A DNA stretch of 64,000 bases from Sulfuracidifex tepidarius (GTDB lineage: Archaea > Thermoproteota > Thermoprotei_A > Sulfolobales > Sulfolobaceae): positions 2,246,875 through 2,310,874 of the forward strand of contig NZ_AP018929.1 of assembly GCF_008326425.1 (NCBI RefSeq), read 5' to 3'. The notes under the pieces were generated by a model, which was not told the origin of the DNA, did not search any database, and was given only the letters and a program-made list of their open reading frames with translations. Positions 1-8,898 of the stretch are shown piece after piece (position 1 is the stretch's first letter; the number at the start of each line of letters is the position of its first letter). Position numbers and translations under genes: made by a program.

Positions 1-82
1 CAAGTTAAAACATCTTAATTCACTAAGGCACACTCGCTTAATATTTTTATATCAGTGATATCTAACTGAGTTAGAAAATATA

Positions 83-649
83 ATGATGAAAGAATTCAAG
101 TTAAATGGAAGGGAAGTAGTCCTCGAGATAGGGAAGGAGGATCATTTCCAGCAGTTCCTCTCATTCATCAATGAGATAAAGGACGACCCTGAGAACTTCA
201 ACCTCTTCAGGTATAGGGAACCTGAAAGTCTTAGGTTGAAGTCCTGGGTGTCCTCTTGGAAGGGAAATGTAATGCTCGCCTTCCACGACGAAAAAGTGGT
301 AGGTTTCTCTCAAATGGCTGAGCCCGTCTTCGGAAACCTCCAGAACCACGTGAAGGAGTTCGCGATCTCTCTATCCAAGGAATTCAGAGGATCGGGATTA
401 GCACAGCTCATGTTCCTCAACCACCTAAATTTATATCCAGACGTGAAAAAGATCACCGCTTGGGTCGATGTCAGGAACGTAAGGTCAATTAGGATGCTTA
501 CAAACGCTGGCATGCAGAAGAAGTGCGTATTAGAGGACTTCATCTACTCACAAAGGGAGAGGACGTATTGCTCCGTGACTTTCCTGATGGGAGACGTTAA
601 CGTGATAAGGGATAATCTACTCACGAAGTTGAAGAGCAAGAACATATAG
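83..649 (+). CDS. GNAT-family N-acetyltransferase
   Basis: A 188-residue protein of the usual GNAT size. Residues about 90-140 carry the acetyl-CoA binding region, seen as SKEFRGSGLAQLMFLNHL (the Q/RxxGxG/A-type turn), followed by VDVRNVRSIRMLTNAGMQ, the typical 'N..s...y...GF' strand-helix that closes the GNAT fold. The family transfers an acetyl group from acetyl-CoA to an amine; the substrate here cannot be read. Two ATG codons (83 and 86) are possible. A TATA-like run at about 41-52 lies at a suitable distance for a leaderless start. It stands alone, facing away from the next genes. Confidence 0.85.
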   Translation: MMKEFKLNGREVVLEIGKEDHFQQFLSFINEIKDDPENFNLFRYREPESLRLKSWVSSWKGNVMLAFHDEKVVGFSQMAEPVFGNLQNHVKEFAISLSKEFRGSGLAQLMFLNHLNLYPDVKKITAWVDVRNVRSIRMLTNAGMQKKCVLEDFIYSQRERTYCSVTFLMGDVNVIRDNLLTKLKSKNI

Positions 650-806
650 ATGTGATATATTATAAATATAGAGATACCACTGTTATTATGATAATAAAAA
701 TTAGCCTTAACTAACTTGATGGATAAAAAATACGAATAATCAGAAAAGTAAAGAAACAGATATAGAAAAGAAAAAATGATAATTTTCGTTTCACGCCTAC
801 AATTCA

Positions 807-932
807 TTACTTCTTGTCCTTCTTACCGGTTACCTTCTTAGTTTCTTCCTTCGCTTTGTCCTTAGCTTTCTCCGCTATGTTCCCAGCCGCTTTAGAAGCG
901 TCTTTTACTGTATCCTTTGTTTTCTTTGCCAT
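807..932 (-). CDS. 41-residue lysine/alanine-rich small protein (LEA- or CsbD-like composition)
   Basis: A short open frame on the minus strand, from ATG at 932 to TAA at 807. It starts MAKKTKDTVKDASKAAGN and continues with repeated K-D-K-A-K-E steps to a very basic end. The composition is almost only Lys, Ala, Asp, Glu and Thr, with no aromatic residues, as in small CsbD/LEA-like stress proteins that form amphipathic helices. The codons are well-formed and GC-richer than the AT-rich flanks, which supports coding. The function is inferred from composition only. Confidence 0.6.
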   Translation of the reverse strand: MAKKTKDTVKDASKAAGNIAEKAKDKAKEETKKVTGKKDKK

Positions 933-1090
933 TGATTTATTAAACTCGTCCTATTATTTTAACTTTTCTCTCTTTATTTAGGATGCGTTATAACGCTAAA
1001 ATTATTTTCATTACGATGTAAAAAGACGTTCTACACAGTAAAAGAAAAATAGTTTTCTTTCCTATATCTTCCTTCTCTTTTCCCTTTTCC

Positions 1091-2563
1091 TCACTTCAGC
1101 TTCAGGACCTTCATGAGAACTAGATACATCATCATCCCCATCAACAAGCCTGATAGAGGGCCGACCTGAGCAAGGTCTTCGAGGAAACCTACTTTCAGCC
1201 CTAAATCAGGAGAGTACAAGATCAATGAAAGTACAGCGAACGTTATCAATGAAGCTGGATTTATCCCCTTCCAGTACCAGTACTTAGAGTTCTTTATGAA
1301 GATCGCGTTCGTATCAAGGGAAAACTTCTTCATGACCACGTAATCGGCTACGTTTATCCCCACTATTATTCCAAGCGCAGTACCGTAAGCTAAGAGCCAG
1401 TTGTCCACGAAGTTGTAAGCAGACCCAAGGAAGCTCCAAGCACCCAGTGCCAACCCGATCACTGTAGCTATTATCACCCCTTTGAACCAGGAAATCTTCT
1501 TAGGGAATATATTGGAAATGTCGTACCCCGGAGGAAGGAGGTTCGCCAAGGTGTTCACACCGAAGGTCTCAAGCAGAAGTGAGAAGAGAACGAACATCAA
1601 AAGCGGGGCTGGGAGGGTCAGCAAAGAAAGCAGAACTGGGTCTATGATTGTAGAGTGGACTAAGGAATAGGCAAAAAGAGTCCCCATAACGGACATGAAC
1701 CCGAAAACTGCATAAGTGATAGGAAGGACAAGTTGTCCATACATCTGCGCCTTCTGTGACTTGGAAAACCTCACTAGGTCAGGCATGCTTATCGCCATTG
1801 TGAGCCAATTCGCAGTGTTGCCTGCCAGGAAGGAGAGTGCAGCTATCAAGGAGAACGGTCCGAACGCTGGCGGAAGAGCACCTACGTTCCATCCAGCCTT
1901 GAATCCCTCGTACAGGAAAATGGACGTAAGGGAAGCTATTGAGAGAGGACCTACAATGAGACTGAACTTCCTCAACGTTTCTTGCCCTTTCTTTATAGGA
2001 GAGAAGTATAGGAACACGAGCTCAGCTACCACCACGGATACGAAAACTCCCCAGAAAAGTGAAGGGTCTGCCAGGGAAATCGTGTACGAGTTAGCCGAGC
2101 CGGACTTCACGAGCGGCATCACAACCTTGTCCAAGTTCCCCGTGGCATACAGATAGATCCCAGCCACGATTTCGGTGAAGATGAAGAGCTGAATTCCCCA
2201 CCATCCCGTTCCTATTATGGACCTCACTATGGAGGGTAGCTGGGCTCCCCAAATTCCCCACCTCGTCCTGGTGATCTGGGGTTCTGCAAGTCCGTATTTT
2301 GCTCCGGCGTGGGACTGTATTATCATGGGGACTAGGGTGATCACGTTTCCAAGGAACTCCATTAACAGTGAAACCCCCCAAGGTAGACCTAAAAAGATTC
2401 CGAACCATGGGTATTCCCACGTTAGGACTCCTACGCTCATCACTGTCCATATCATGCCGAAGTCTAACGCGCCCCATTTCTTGAGCGACGTGTTAACTGG
2501 AAGGATGTCCTCGTTTGTAATCGTGGAATTAAATGAACTTTCGACCTTTTCGTTATTTTCCAT
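1091..2563 (-). CDS. NCS1-family nucleobase/hydantoin:cation symporter
   Basis: A 490-residue integral membrane protein with about 12 hydrophobic segments. The N-terminal part has the NCS1 pattern: a short polar tail, then KKWGALDFGMIWTVMSVGVL and, further on, GTGWWGIQLFIFTEIVAG. NCS1 carriers import cytosine, uracil, allantoin, purines or hydantoins with H+ or Na+. Length and layout agree with the PucI/Mhp1/CodB group. The gene lies at the edge of a region rich in hydantoinase-, amidohydrolase- and amidase-like genes, so a cyclic amide or nucleobase is the likely cargo. The exact substrate is inference. An AT-rich run (TTTTTTAA type) upstream on the minus strand near 2585-2595 can serve as promoter. 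Confidence 0.9.
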   Translation of the reverse strand: MENNEKVESSFNSTITNEDILPVNTSLKKWGALDFGMIWTVMSVGVLTWEYPWFGIFLGLPWGVSLLMEFLGNVITLVPMIIQSHAGAKYGLAEPQITRTRWGIWGAQLPSIVRSIIGTGWWGIQLFIFTEIVAGIYLYATGNLDKVVMPLVKSGSANSYTISLADPSLFWGVFVSVVVAELVFLYFSPIKKGQETLRKFSLIVGPLSIASLTSIFLYEGFKAGWNVGALPPAFGPFSLIAALSFLAGNTANWLTMAISMPDLVRFSKSQKAQMYGQLVLPITYAVFGFMSVMGTLFAYSLVHSTIIDPVLLSLLTLPAPLLMFVLFSLLLETFGVNTLANLLPPGYDISNIFPKKISWFKGVIIATVIGLALGAWSFLGSAYNFVDNWLLAYGTALGIIVGINVADYVVMKKFSLDTNAIFIKNSKYWYWKGINPASLITFAVLSLILYSPDLGLKVGFLEDLAQVGPLSGLLMGMMMYLVLMKVLKLK

Positions 2564-2814
2564 GGACTTAGATTAAAGGACTAGTTAAAAAAGATTTAAA
2601 TTTCTTCTTTAAATAAGTTTCATTTCATACATGAGGTCTTCATGTATATTTTACCAATATTTAACAAAACTTCTCTGAAGACATGAAAACTTTATCTCAT
2701 GTTAAGAAAGAAATATGGAAAAAATGAATTAAAAATATATAGGATTAGATCCTCATTTAAGAACAGTAGATAGGAAAAAAGAAAAAAAATTCACGTAATG
2801 TGGTGAGAAACCTG

Positions 2815-3279
2815 TCAGATGGAACTTATTACCTTCTCTATCTCACTATAAGGAGGCTCCACCGTGGGGTCGTCTGAGACCCACTTGTATCTTATTACAC
2901 CTTCCTTGTCGACCACAAAGACGGCCCTCTTGGCGAGGACGTATCCTGGAAGTGACGGGAATTCCCAGGACACTCCGTACTTCTTCACGACCTCCCTGCT
3001 GTAATCACTGAGTATCTCGAAATTGAGCTTGTTATGCTCCTTGAACGCCTTATTACTGAAAGGTGGATCAACGCTTATACCGAGAACCACAGCGTTTAAG
3101 TCGTTGAACTTGCTCATGCTGTCCCTGAAGGTACACATTTCCTTAGTGCATACAGATGTGAACGCGGCTGGGAAAAACGAGAGAACTACAGTCTTTCCTT
3201 TCATATCACTTAACTTAACTGGCTTCAGCTCCGTGTTGTACAACACGAAGTCCGGGGCTTTTTCGTATTCTGATACCAT
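2815..3279 (-). CDS. peroxiredoxin (AhpC/TSA-Bcp type)
   Basis: A 154-residue thioredoxin-fold peroxidase. Residues 37-49 read PAAFTSVCTKEMC, the peroxidatic-cysteine motif (P...T..C) with Cys44 as the attacking residue and Cys49 as a possible resolving partner, as in Bcp-like enzymes. A conserved Arg is present near residue 117 (AKRAVFVVDKEG). The family reduces H2O2 and organic hydroperoxides in the cytosol, with electrons from thioredoxin- or glutaredoxin-like proteins. The gene is single, with AT-rich spacers on both sides. Length is normal. Confidence 0.93.
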   Translation of the reverse strand: MVSEYEKAPDFVLYNTELKPVKLSDMKGKTVVLSFFPAAFTSVCTKEMCTFRDSMSKFNDLNAVVLGISVDPPFSNKAFKEHNKLNFEILSDYSREVVKKYGVSWEFPSLPGYVLAKRAVFVVDKEGVIRYKWVSDDPTVEPPYSEIEKVISSI

Positions 3280-3562
3280 ACTATTCTATAGGTACCATCA
3301 TTTTTAGATTTAACTTGAAAATTTTAAATAAATAATATCTTAATTTTAAAAATAGTAAAATAAATTAAGAATTATGTAGGCTTGATGACCATTAATGTCC
3401 CACCCGTCATAACATATACCTTCCTAAACGCAGAAAACAGGAAGATTACATCAATCCTTTTTTCCTCTCTCATTTTTATATTTACTAGTAATGATTAATA
3501 ATTTTTGTAGATAAGGACTTTTTTAAAAATTCCGATAAAATGTTCCCTCACCTTACTTTCAT

Positions 3563-4741
3563 TTACTGGATTAATTTCTCAACATCGCTCTCTTTTACCT
3601 TCTTGAAATCCCTGATGACAAAGAAGGTGGGAATTCCTAATAAGACCCCGAAAATTCCAACCAAGATAAGTACGTTAACTATACCGATCAGAGTAGCGAC
3701 GAAACCGTAAAATACCGCCATCAAAGGGGATGACCCCATAAGAAATACTTGTATTAATGAATTTGTTCTTCCCATGATCCTCTTAGGAATCACCCTCATC
3801 ATTAACGTTTCTAGTGGGATATTTACCATTGATATCCCGATTCCAATCATAAATGAGATTGTAGACTCTAAAAGCGGAGCTCTAAGGAAAGCGATCAAGA
3901 CAAATGCGAAACCGAAGGCTGACGTTATTATAGAAATGAACCTCTCATCAATTAGTTTTTCAGATACTTTTCCTCCTAAAATTCCCCCAACAAAAGCTCC
4001 GATTGAGAACGTGAGGAGAAAGAGAGTATAGTATATTGCACTGACGTGAAGTATTTGATGGAAAAGGGCTGAGGAATATACGTCTAGCGCAGTGAAAGCT
4101 CCGTTTACTACAAGTCCTAGCAAGAGAAGAGGTAGCATGAGTCTTATCACCTTCCACACTTGATGATAAGAATAAGTTTTCTGGAATAATTCCTTGTTCT
4201 TCTCGTCTTGCTTTATAGGATACGATAAAAAGACGCAGGATAAGCTAATGATGACCAGAAGAACGGGAAAGAACTTCGGTACAAAATATGCAGAAAGACC
4301 TCCCATGATAGTTCCAGCTATCTCGCTGGCAGCCCTTCCCACGGCGTTAAAGGACATGGCTTTAGGCAGTTCATTCTCAGTAACCAACTCCTTTATGCTG
4401 GAGTAATACGCATCACCTGAACCCATGTAAAGCATGAAGGAAAGGAGATCTACACCGTAAATCAAATAGAGTGATTGAAAAAGAACCAAGGTTGCATAAA
4501 TCACGAAAGTCAGTATCGAGAAGAGAAACATAATTTTAGATTTGCTTATCTTATCAAGAACATATCCTAAAGGAAGAGTCAAGATTAGATATCCAACTAA
4601 AGACAGTGCAGGGAGCAGGCTAACGAGAAAGACCGAATGGTATATGACTATAATTTCCCACATGAAGAAAATAGAGAACCCTAAATTTGATGTCCTCAAC
4701 AGGTTTCTAGCCATCCACAGCCTAGTGAAATTAATATCCAT
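3563..4741 (-). CDS. MFS transporter, 12-TM
   Basis: A 392-residue major facilitator protein with 12 predicted membrane segments and a conserved loop 2-3 (LPLGYVLDKISKSKIMF, a degenerate G-x-L-a-D-r-x-g-r-k). The second half has the matching GGKVSEKLIDERF. The open frame extends upstream to TTG 4756, but the TATA-like box at 4766-4777 puts the transcript start near 4745, so ATG 4741 (MDINFTRLWMARN) is the likely leaderless start. MFS members of this kind are often drug or metabolite exporters; the substrate cannot be inferred. There is no operon partner. Confidence 0.85.
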   Translation of the reverse strand: MDINFTRLWMARNLLRTSNLGFSIFFMWEIIVIYHSVFLVSLLPALSLVGYLILTLPLGYVLDKISKSKIMFLFSILTFVIYATLVLFQSLYLIYGVDLLSFMLYMGSGDAYYSSIKELVTENELPKAMSFNAVGRAASEIAGTIMGGLSAYFVPKFFPVLLVIISLSCVFLSYPIKQDEKNKELFQKTYSYHQVWKVIRLMLPLLLLGLVVNGAFTALDVYSSALFHQILHVSAIYYTLFLLTFSIGAFVGGILGGKVSEKLIDERFISIITSAFGFAFVLIAFLRAPLLESTISFMIGIGISMVNIPLETLMMRVIPKRIMGRTNSLIQVFLMGSSPLMAVFYGFVATLIGIVNVLILVGIFGVLLGIPTFFVIRDFKKVKESDVEKLIQ

Positions 4742-4765
4742 GGTAAGCCACACCAATTTATACGT

Positions 4766-4777
4766 CTTTTATAAAAG
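4766..4777 (-). promoter_or_regulatory. TATA-like promoter element of the MFS gene
   Basis: Self-complementary CTTTTATAAAAG. Its centre is about 26-30 bases before ATG 4741, the archaeal spacing for a leaderless transcript, and this argues against the upstream TTG start. Confidence 0.5.
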
Positions 4778-5053
4778 TTTAGTTATAAGCTATTTATACA
4801 GTAACTTAAAAAGATCAAAATTAGAAAAAATTAACTAATAACACGAGACTTATTTAGAAGTCACTTAGGCTGTCATGGGCTGTAAGACAGAGAAATTTCG
4901 TACAATAGACTTCCAATGAACCAGCTCTACGTTTCTTGCAAACTAAATGACATGTCTATAACTGTGAGGTTATCGATTTGAAAAATTCTTTTTTAGATAG
5001 AAAGATATAACAAACATATAAAAGGAAGGAAAGATAAAAATTCTTTTCTCAAG
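4778..5053. other. intergenic spacer with no gene seen
   Basis: The AT-rich stretch between the MFS gene start and the 3' end of the phosphoesterase gene. No open frame with coding character, no long inverted repeat and no tRNA-like pattern was found. T-rich runs near 4985-5040 could end the phosphoesterase transcript. Confidence 0.4.
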
Positions 5054-6034
5054 TCAGCCTAGCACGAATTGATGTGTCTTAACTTTGTCCTGCTCTAGAA
5101 CTATGTAGGTAGCATGGAGAATTCCCTCCCCATACTCACTTCCCGGGTTTATGATGATAGTTTTACCTATCTTGTCGAAAGCCCTCGATTCGTGGATATG
5201 CCCGTGCACTCCCATTAGCGGAGAGTACTCTTCGATTAGCTTTCTGATTGAAGTTGAACCAACATGCGTCATCACAATGTCACCTCCCTTTACCACTGGC
5301 TTCAGGTCCTTGGTAAGGAGAGGTGCGTTGTCCAGATTTGTACCATAAGGAGGTGCATGGAAGTTAAATATGGACTTGGAAGGCTCTGAGACCTTCTCTA
5401 TCTCCTTCTTCAGGTGAGCGTAAATCTCTTCTTCATTCATTTCCCTGGGTGTGTTCCACGGAGTTGGGTTCACATATCCAAAGGAAATCATTTCGTGCCC
5501 CCCGACCTCTAGAAGGTTTCCCTCAGTTTTCTTCATGACCTCTGATGAATCTATCACGTCAAACATGAACATAGGGTCATCGTTCCCAAGATTTACGTAA
5601 ACGGGAACCTTATAGTCCTTCAACTTCTCTTCCCCGATCACGATCCAATCCTCAAGGACTTGCTTTATAGCCAGATTGAACTTCTCGTCTACCTTCTTCT
5701 TGTCCTCCACCATCTCCTTGTATTCGGTCTTGTCCACTATAGTGTAGTAAGTGCCTCCCTTTTTGAATTCCTGAATCACGGTGGACAAACCTTCCTTTCC
5801 AACTGTCTGTCCCTGTATATCGTATTTTCCTTCTCCTAAATCCACTATTGGGACAAGTGTCTTTCCTGCCAGATCTCCTCCTATTATTAAGGCATCCACC
5901 TTATACATCTTCGCTGCGTTCAGGAACTTCCTGAATGCTGTCTCAGAACCGTGCAAGTCTGAAGTAAACAAGATTTTAGTCATATCCTTTTTCCCTACAC
6001 TTTCATTGTTTGATTTCCTTTTAAACAGACCCAT
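5054..6034 (-). CDS. calcineurin-like metallophosphoesterase
   Basis: A 326-residue cytosolic phosphoesterase. The metal-binding motifs are in the canonical order: SDLHG (D-x-H, about residue 24), IIGGDLAG (GD), VNLGNDDP (GN-[HD]), NFHAPPYGT (H) and GVHGHIHES (G-H-x-H). The family hydrolyses phosphomono- or phosphodiesters with two metal ions. A long insertion (about residues 60-130) between the GD and GND motifs makes it larger than the ~170-residue YfcE type. The first 17 residues ([11 protein letters not shown]...) precede the domain; a TATA-like stretch near 6054-6063 supports ATG 6034 rather than the internal MTKILF start. Substrate unknown. Confidence 0.88.
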   Translation of the reverse strand: MGLFKRKSNNESVGKKDMTKILFTSDLHGSETAFRKFLNAAKMYKVDALIIGGDLAGKTLVPIVDLGEGKYDIQGQTVGKEGLSTVIQEFKKGGTYYTIVDKTEYKEMVEDKKKVDEKFNLAIKQVLEDWIVIGEEKLKDYKVPVYVNLGNDDPMFMFDVIDSSEVMKKTEGNLLEVGGHEMISFGYVNPTPWNTPREMNEEEIYAHLKKEIEKVSEPSKSIFNFHAPPYGTNLDNAPLLTKDLKPVVKGGDIVMTHVGSTSIRKLIEEYSPLMGVHGHIHESRAFDKIGKTIIINPGSEYGEGILHATYIVLEQDKVKTHQFVLG

Positions 6035-6111
6035 AAAAGCATGTATTTATTATAATATAAAAGGATAATCTGGTAAAAAGTTGCCATTTTTTTAAATTAA
6101 CAGTGAGGTTC

Positions 6112-6219
6112 ATGAAGAATGTATTTAACCTGAAGAGAGGTACTCACGCTCAGGCTAAACATTTGACAGTCATACATTTGGCCTTAACGAAGTTTAACGA
6201 GAGGAATATCAAGTTCTGA
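6112..6219 (+). CDS. 35-residue ORF, possible gene remnant
   Basis: A short frame starting MKNVFNLKRGTHAQAKHL and ending KFNERNIKF, with codon usage like real genes and GC content above the flanks. A GAGGT run sits very close before the ATG. I do not recognise the family. It may be the first part of a lost transposase or other gene, since it ends abruptly in AT-rich sequence and no continuation is seen in other frames. Reported with low confidence. Confidence 0.25.
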   Translation: MKNVFNLKRGTHAQAKHLTVIHLALTKFNERNIKF

Positions 6220-6310
6220 AAGAAAACATCATAATATAATATAGAATTTTCTTCTTCTATACATAATATATAATGAATAAATTTAAAAAAATGATAGATT
6301 CCTTGTACTC

Positions 6311-7630
6311 TTAGGAAAACTCTTGATCTGAGATCGCGAGTGCGTCATCTATGGCGTTAAGTCCCTTGTCCAGTTCCTCCTTCGTGATTATGAGTGGAGG
6401 AGAGATCACCAGCCAAGACGCTCCTCCGAAGATGTATACTCCTCTTTCCATAAGATAGGACGTGATCTTGTCTATCACAGTTAGTCTTCCGCCGTACTTG
6501 TCCTCATAAGTGCCCACTGGAGTCATATTATCGTCCTTCACCAGTTCTATAGCCCAGAATAGACCTACTCCTCTCACATCGCCAACGCTCTTGTGTTTCT
6601 CCTTTATCTCGTTGAGCCTCCTTTCGACATAAGACGACATGTCCCTTACGTGAGAAAGCAGATCCATTCTCCTGTACTCTTGTATCACGGCTGGAATAGA
6701 TGACAACACCACTGGATGAGCCTCAAATGTATGACCGTGGGCGAACACGTGGTCCTCAAAGAAGTCAGATACTTTTTTGCTGACCCCTGTTATGCCGACA
6801 GGGAGGTAAGACGCTGACGCGCCCTTAGCTGTAGTCATTAAGTCCGGTCTTACACCCCACAAGTCCACGGCAAACCACTCCCCTGTCCTACCCCACCCTG
6901 TCATCACCTCGTCTGCTATCATAATGACGTCATTCTCCTCCGTTATCTTCCTCAACAACGGAAGGTATTCCTTGGGTGGTACCACAACCCCGTTAGTTCC
7001 CGTTATAGGCTCCACAATAAGTGACGCGACGTTACCTTCCTGCTTTATCACATAGTCCACGTAGTTTGCACAGGAAATCCCGCATTCAGGGTACTTTAAC
7101 TTCAACGGGCACCTGAAACAGTAAGGTTCGGGTACTCTCACTACTCCAGGCATCGAGTTAGGTTCTGTGAACCATCTTCTATAGTCCCCGGTCAAGGACA
7201 TCGAAGCCAAGGTGGACCCGTGATATGACCTGTACCTAGAGATTACCTTATACTTGGGGGACTTTACCATCCTGGTTATCTTGACCGCGGCCTCGTTGGC
7301 TTCAGTCCCTGAAGTGGAGAAGAAGAACTTCGTTATTCCCTTAGGAACCACCTCTAACAAGGAACGGATGGCGTCAGCCCTCGCCTTTGTGGAGAAAGCC
7401 GGAGAAACATATTGAAGATCCGACATACCTTGTTCAATCGACTTTATGACCCTTTCGTTTCCGTGACCTAAGTTGACGTTCACTAACTGTGAAGACATAT
7501 CCAAGTAACTTCTTCCCTTGTCATCGTAAAGAAATACTCCCTTGGCTGAGACCAAGTTTATCGGGTTCCATCCTCTCTGTTTCCTCCACGTCCCAAAGGA
7601 ATGATTCTTGACTAGCTCCGCGTCATCCAT
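6311..7630 (-). CDS. class III (omega) aminotransferase
   Basis: A 439-residue PLP enzyme of fold type I. Visible motifs are STSGTEANEAAVKITR (cofactor phosphate loop), IADEVMTGWGRTG (PLP-ring Asp) and MTTAKGASASYLPVG, whose Lys forms the Schiff base. A Cys-rich stretch, CFRCPLKLKYPECGISCANY, resembles that of taurine/beta-alanine:pyruvate-type members. The family moves amino groups from beta-alanine, GABA, beta-aminoisobutyrate or other omega-amines to pyruvate or 2-oxoglutarate. Next to dihydropyrimidinase- and nitrilase-like genes, a beta-amino acid is a reasonable donor, but this is inference. A TATA-like box at 7651-7662 fits a leaderless ATG 7630. Confidence 0.92.
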   Translation of the reverse strand: MDDAELVKNHSFGTWRKQRGWNPINLVSAKGVFLYDDKGRSYLDMSSQLVNVNLGHGNERVIKSIEQGMSDLQYVSPAFSTKARADAIRSLLEVVPKGITKFFFSTSGTEANEAAVKITRMVKSPKYKVISRYRSYHGSTLASMSLTGDYRRWFTEPNSMPGVVRVPEPYCFRCPLKLKYPECGISCANYVDYVIKQEGNVASLIVEPITGTNGVVVPPKEYLPLLRKITEENDVIMIADEVMTGWGRTGEWFAVDLWGVRPDLMTTAKGASASYLPVGITGVSKKVSDFFEDHVFAHGHTFEAHPVVLSSIPAVIQEYRRMDLLSHVRDMSSYVERRLNEIKEKHKSVGDVRGVGLFWAIELVKDDNMTPVGTYEDKYGGRLTVIDKITSYLMERGVYIFGGASWLVISPPLIITKEELDKGLNAIDDALAISDQEFS

Positions 7631-7650
7631 ATAACTCTCATTCTGATATA

Positions 7651-7662
7651 GCTATATAAAAA
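7651..7662 (-). promoter_or_regulatory. TATA-like promoter of the aminotransferase gene
   Basis: On the minus strand TTTTTATATAGC; its centre is about 26 bases before ATG 7630, so the transcript should be leaderless. Confidence 0.5.
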
Positions 7663-7931
7663 TTGACGAAAAGAAATGAGAAAAGTTTCAATGAAACCTA
7701 AATAGAGCTGGACAAAAAATAGAAAAGTATACTAAAAAATCGTTTTCTTTATGAAAGATATACAACCATTATATGGACCTGAGTTCAATTCATTTCAACA
7801 CTCTTTAAATGATTTTAAGTTATGTATGATAAAATCTCTCTTTTCTTCCCTTTCTTCTCTTTTTCATTTCATTGATTCACCTACATGATAATAATTGATA
7901 TAATATATGATAATTTACTCCACAACTGCTT
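7663..7931. other. AT-rich intergenic spacer
   Basis: Between the aminotransferase promoter and the MITE-like unit. It is strongly AT-rich with pyrimidine runs (TCTCTTTTCTTCCCTTTC) and has no open frame with coding character. Nothing else seen. Confidence 0.4.
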
Positions 7932-8093
7932 GGGCAATTCACGTCTCCTTTGAGAATTCAGTTTATTTATCAAAATAGAATGAATTTAATTGAACGCTAC
8001 CACATGGGCTGGGTAAGGATTCACGCTAGACAATTTCCTTTATTTGATCTGTTTTGCCATAATTACAATTCACAACTGAATCCTGAATCGCCC
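7932..8093. mobile_element. MITE-like unit, 162 bp, related to the IS at 8899-10068
   Basis: The left end reads GGGCAATTCACGTCTCCTTTG and differs by only a few bases from the IS ends (GGGCGATTCAGGTCTSCATTGC). The right end, CCTGAATCGCCC, is the inverted copy of the outer 12 bases. Internal AT-rich sequence just inside the left end also resembles the sequence just inside the IS left end. No transposase is encoded. The flanking five bases (TGCTT and TCATT) do not match, so this is an old insertion, or one end has been rebuilt. It looks like a non-autonomous derivative of the same IS type. Confidence 0.6.
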
Positions 8094-8127
8094 TCATTGA
8101 ATCTTTCCATATCATGTTGGCCCACAA

Positions 8128-8140
8128 CTTTTTATATATA
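8128..8140 (+). promoter_or_regulatory. TATA box that sets the start of the 160-residue gene
   Basis: CTTTTTATATATA, centred about 26 bases before ATG 8160. It lies 35 bases outside the MITE-like unit and argues that the longer open frame reaching into that unit is not translated. Confidence 0.55.
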
Positions 8141-8159
8141 TAATTCTATAAGTTTTACT

Positions 8160-8642
8160 ATGATAAAAGATTTTCCAAAGTTTGACTGTTTAATAACAGG
8201 AGAAAAAGAAGGTTATGATTCTGAAATAGAGGTTTATTTTGCCAAGGAATTGCAAATAGCGTCTATATTTTCAATTTTACAAAATTATGATACAGAATGG
8301 AAGGAAAATTATTCAAAAATAATAGAAATTTTAGATAAAATGGACAACTATATAGTGAATGGTAAAGATTTACCAGATTATACTCTAATCAAAGACCTTG
8401 ATAAAGGTGATTTTACGTACTCCTATTCACAGCTCCAATCAATTCAATTTTCTGAGAAAAAAATTAGCGTATCTTTGTTATACTATGTAGCAGGTTTGAT
8501 ACAAGAAAATCTATATTGGTATTCTATATTAGCTAAAAAGGATAAGTATTCAAAAAATTTTAACCTGGACGCATTTGAGATACTATATACATTGATGAGC
8601 GTTGTAAGAAAAAGAGCTTATAGTTTATCTCAAGGAAATTAG
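8160..8642 (+). CDS. hypothetical protein, 160 residues, AT-rich
   Basis: The open frame extends upstream to 7950, but that part is MITE sequence. A strong TATA-like box at 8128-8140 places the transcript start at about 8160, where ATG begins MIKDFPKFDCLITGEKEG. The protein is acidic in its first half and mostly helical, with no signal peptide, Cys cluster or recognisable motif. Codons are clearly more AT-rich than in the neighbouring metabolic genes, which suggests a different origin. I do not recognise the family. It stands alone between two mobile-element traces. Confidence 0.6.
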   Translation: MIKDFPKFDCLITGEKEGYDSEIEVYFAKELQIASIFSILQNYDTEWKENYSKIIEILDKMDNYIVNGKDLPDYTLIKDLDKGDFTYSYSQLQSIQFSEKKISVSLLYYVAGLIQENLYWYSILAKKDKYSKNFNLDAFEILYTLMSVVRKRAYSLSQGN

Positions 8643-8893
8643 ATATTTTCTTATAAATCCTTTACTACTTTCCCTTTTTCTTAATATCGTCCATAAGAAG
8701 ATAGAGATCCATATTTTACGATAATTTATAAAAGATTCAGAGTATTGTTTTTTAACTCTCTTATCCTCTTGTTTCTTCATTTATTTATCGTTATTCAACT
8801 CATCATTCTATTTCACATTTTCAATCATATTCGTCTTTTCATAATCATATAAAATGTTTGGACGCCTAATTATTGTATGAAAACTATTGGAAT
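8643..8893. other. AT-rich spacer before the IS
   Basis: About 250 bases of AT-rich sequence with T-rich runs just after the hypothetical gene (a likely terminator region). No coding frame was seen. Confidence 0.4.
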
Positions 8894-8898
8894 AGTTA
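8894..8898. repeat. target-site duplication, left copy (AGTTA)
   Basis: AGTTA lies directly before the first base of the left inverted repeat and recurs at 10069-10073 directly after the right one. Confidence 0.75.

Noticed and set aside
1716-2156. Plus-strand frame of 146 codons within the NCS1 gene
   Set aside because: Antisense shadow of a clear 12-TM carrier.
7950-8159. N-terminal extension of the 160-residue protein
   Set aside because: It lies in MITE sequence and upstream of the TATA box at 8128-8140; ATG 8160 fits the promoter.
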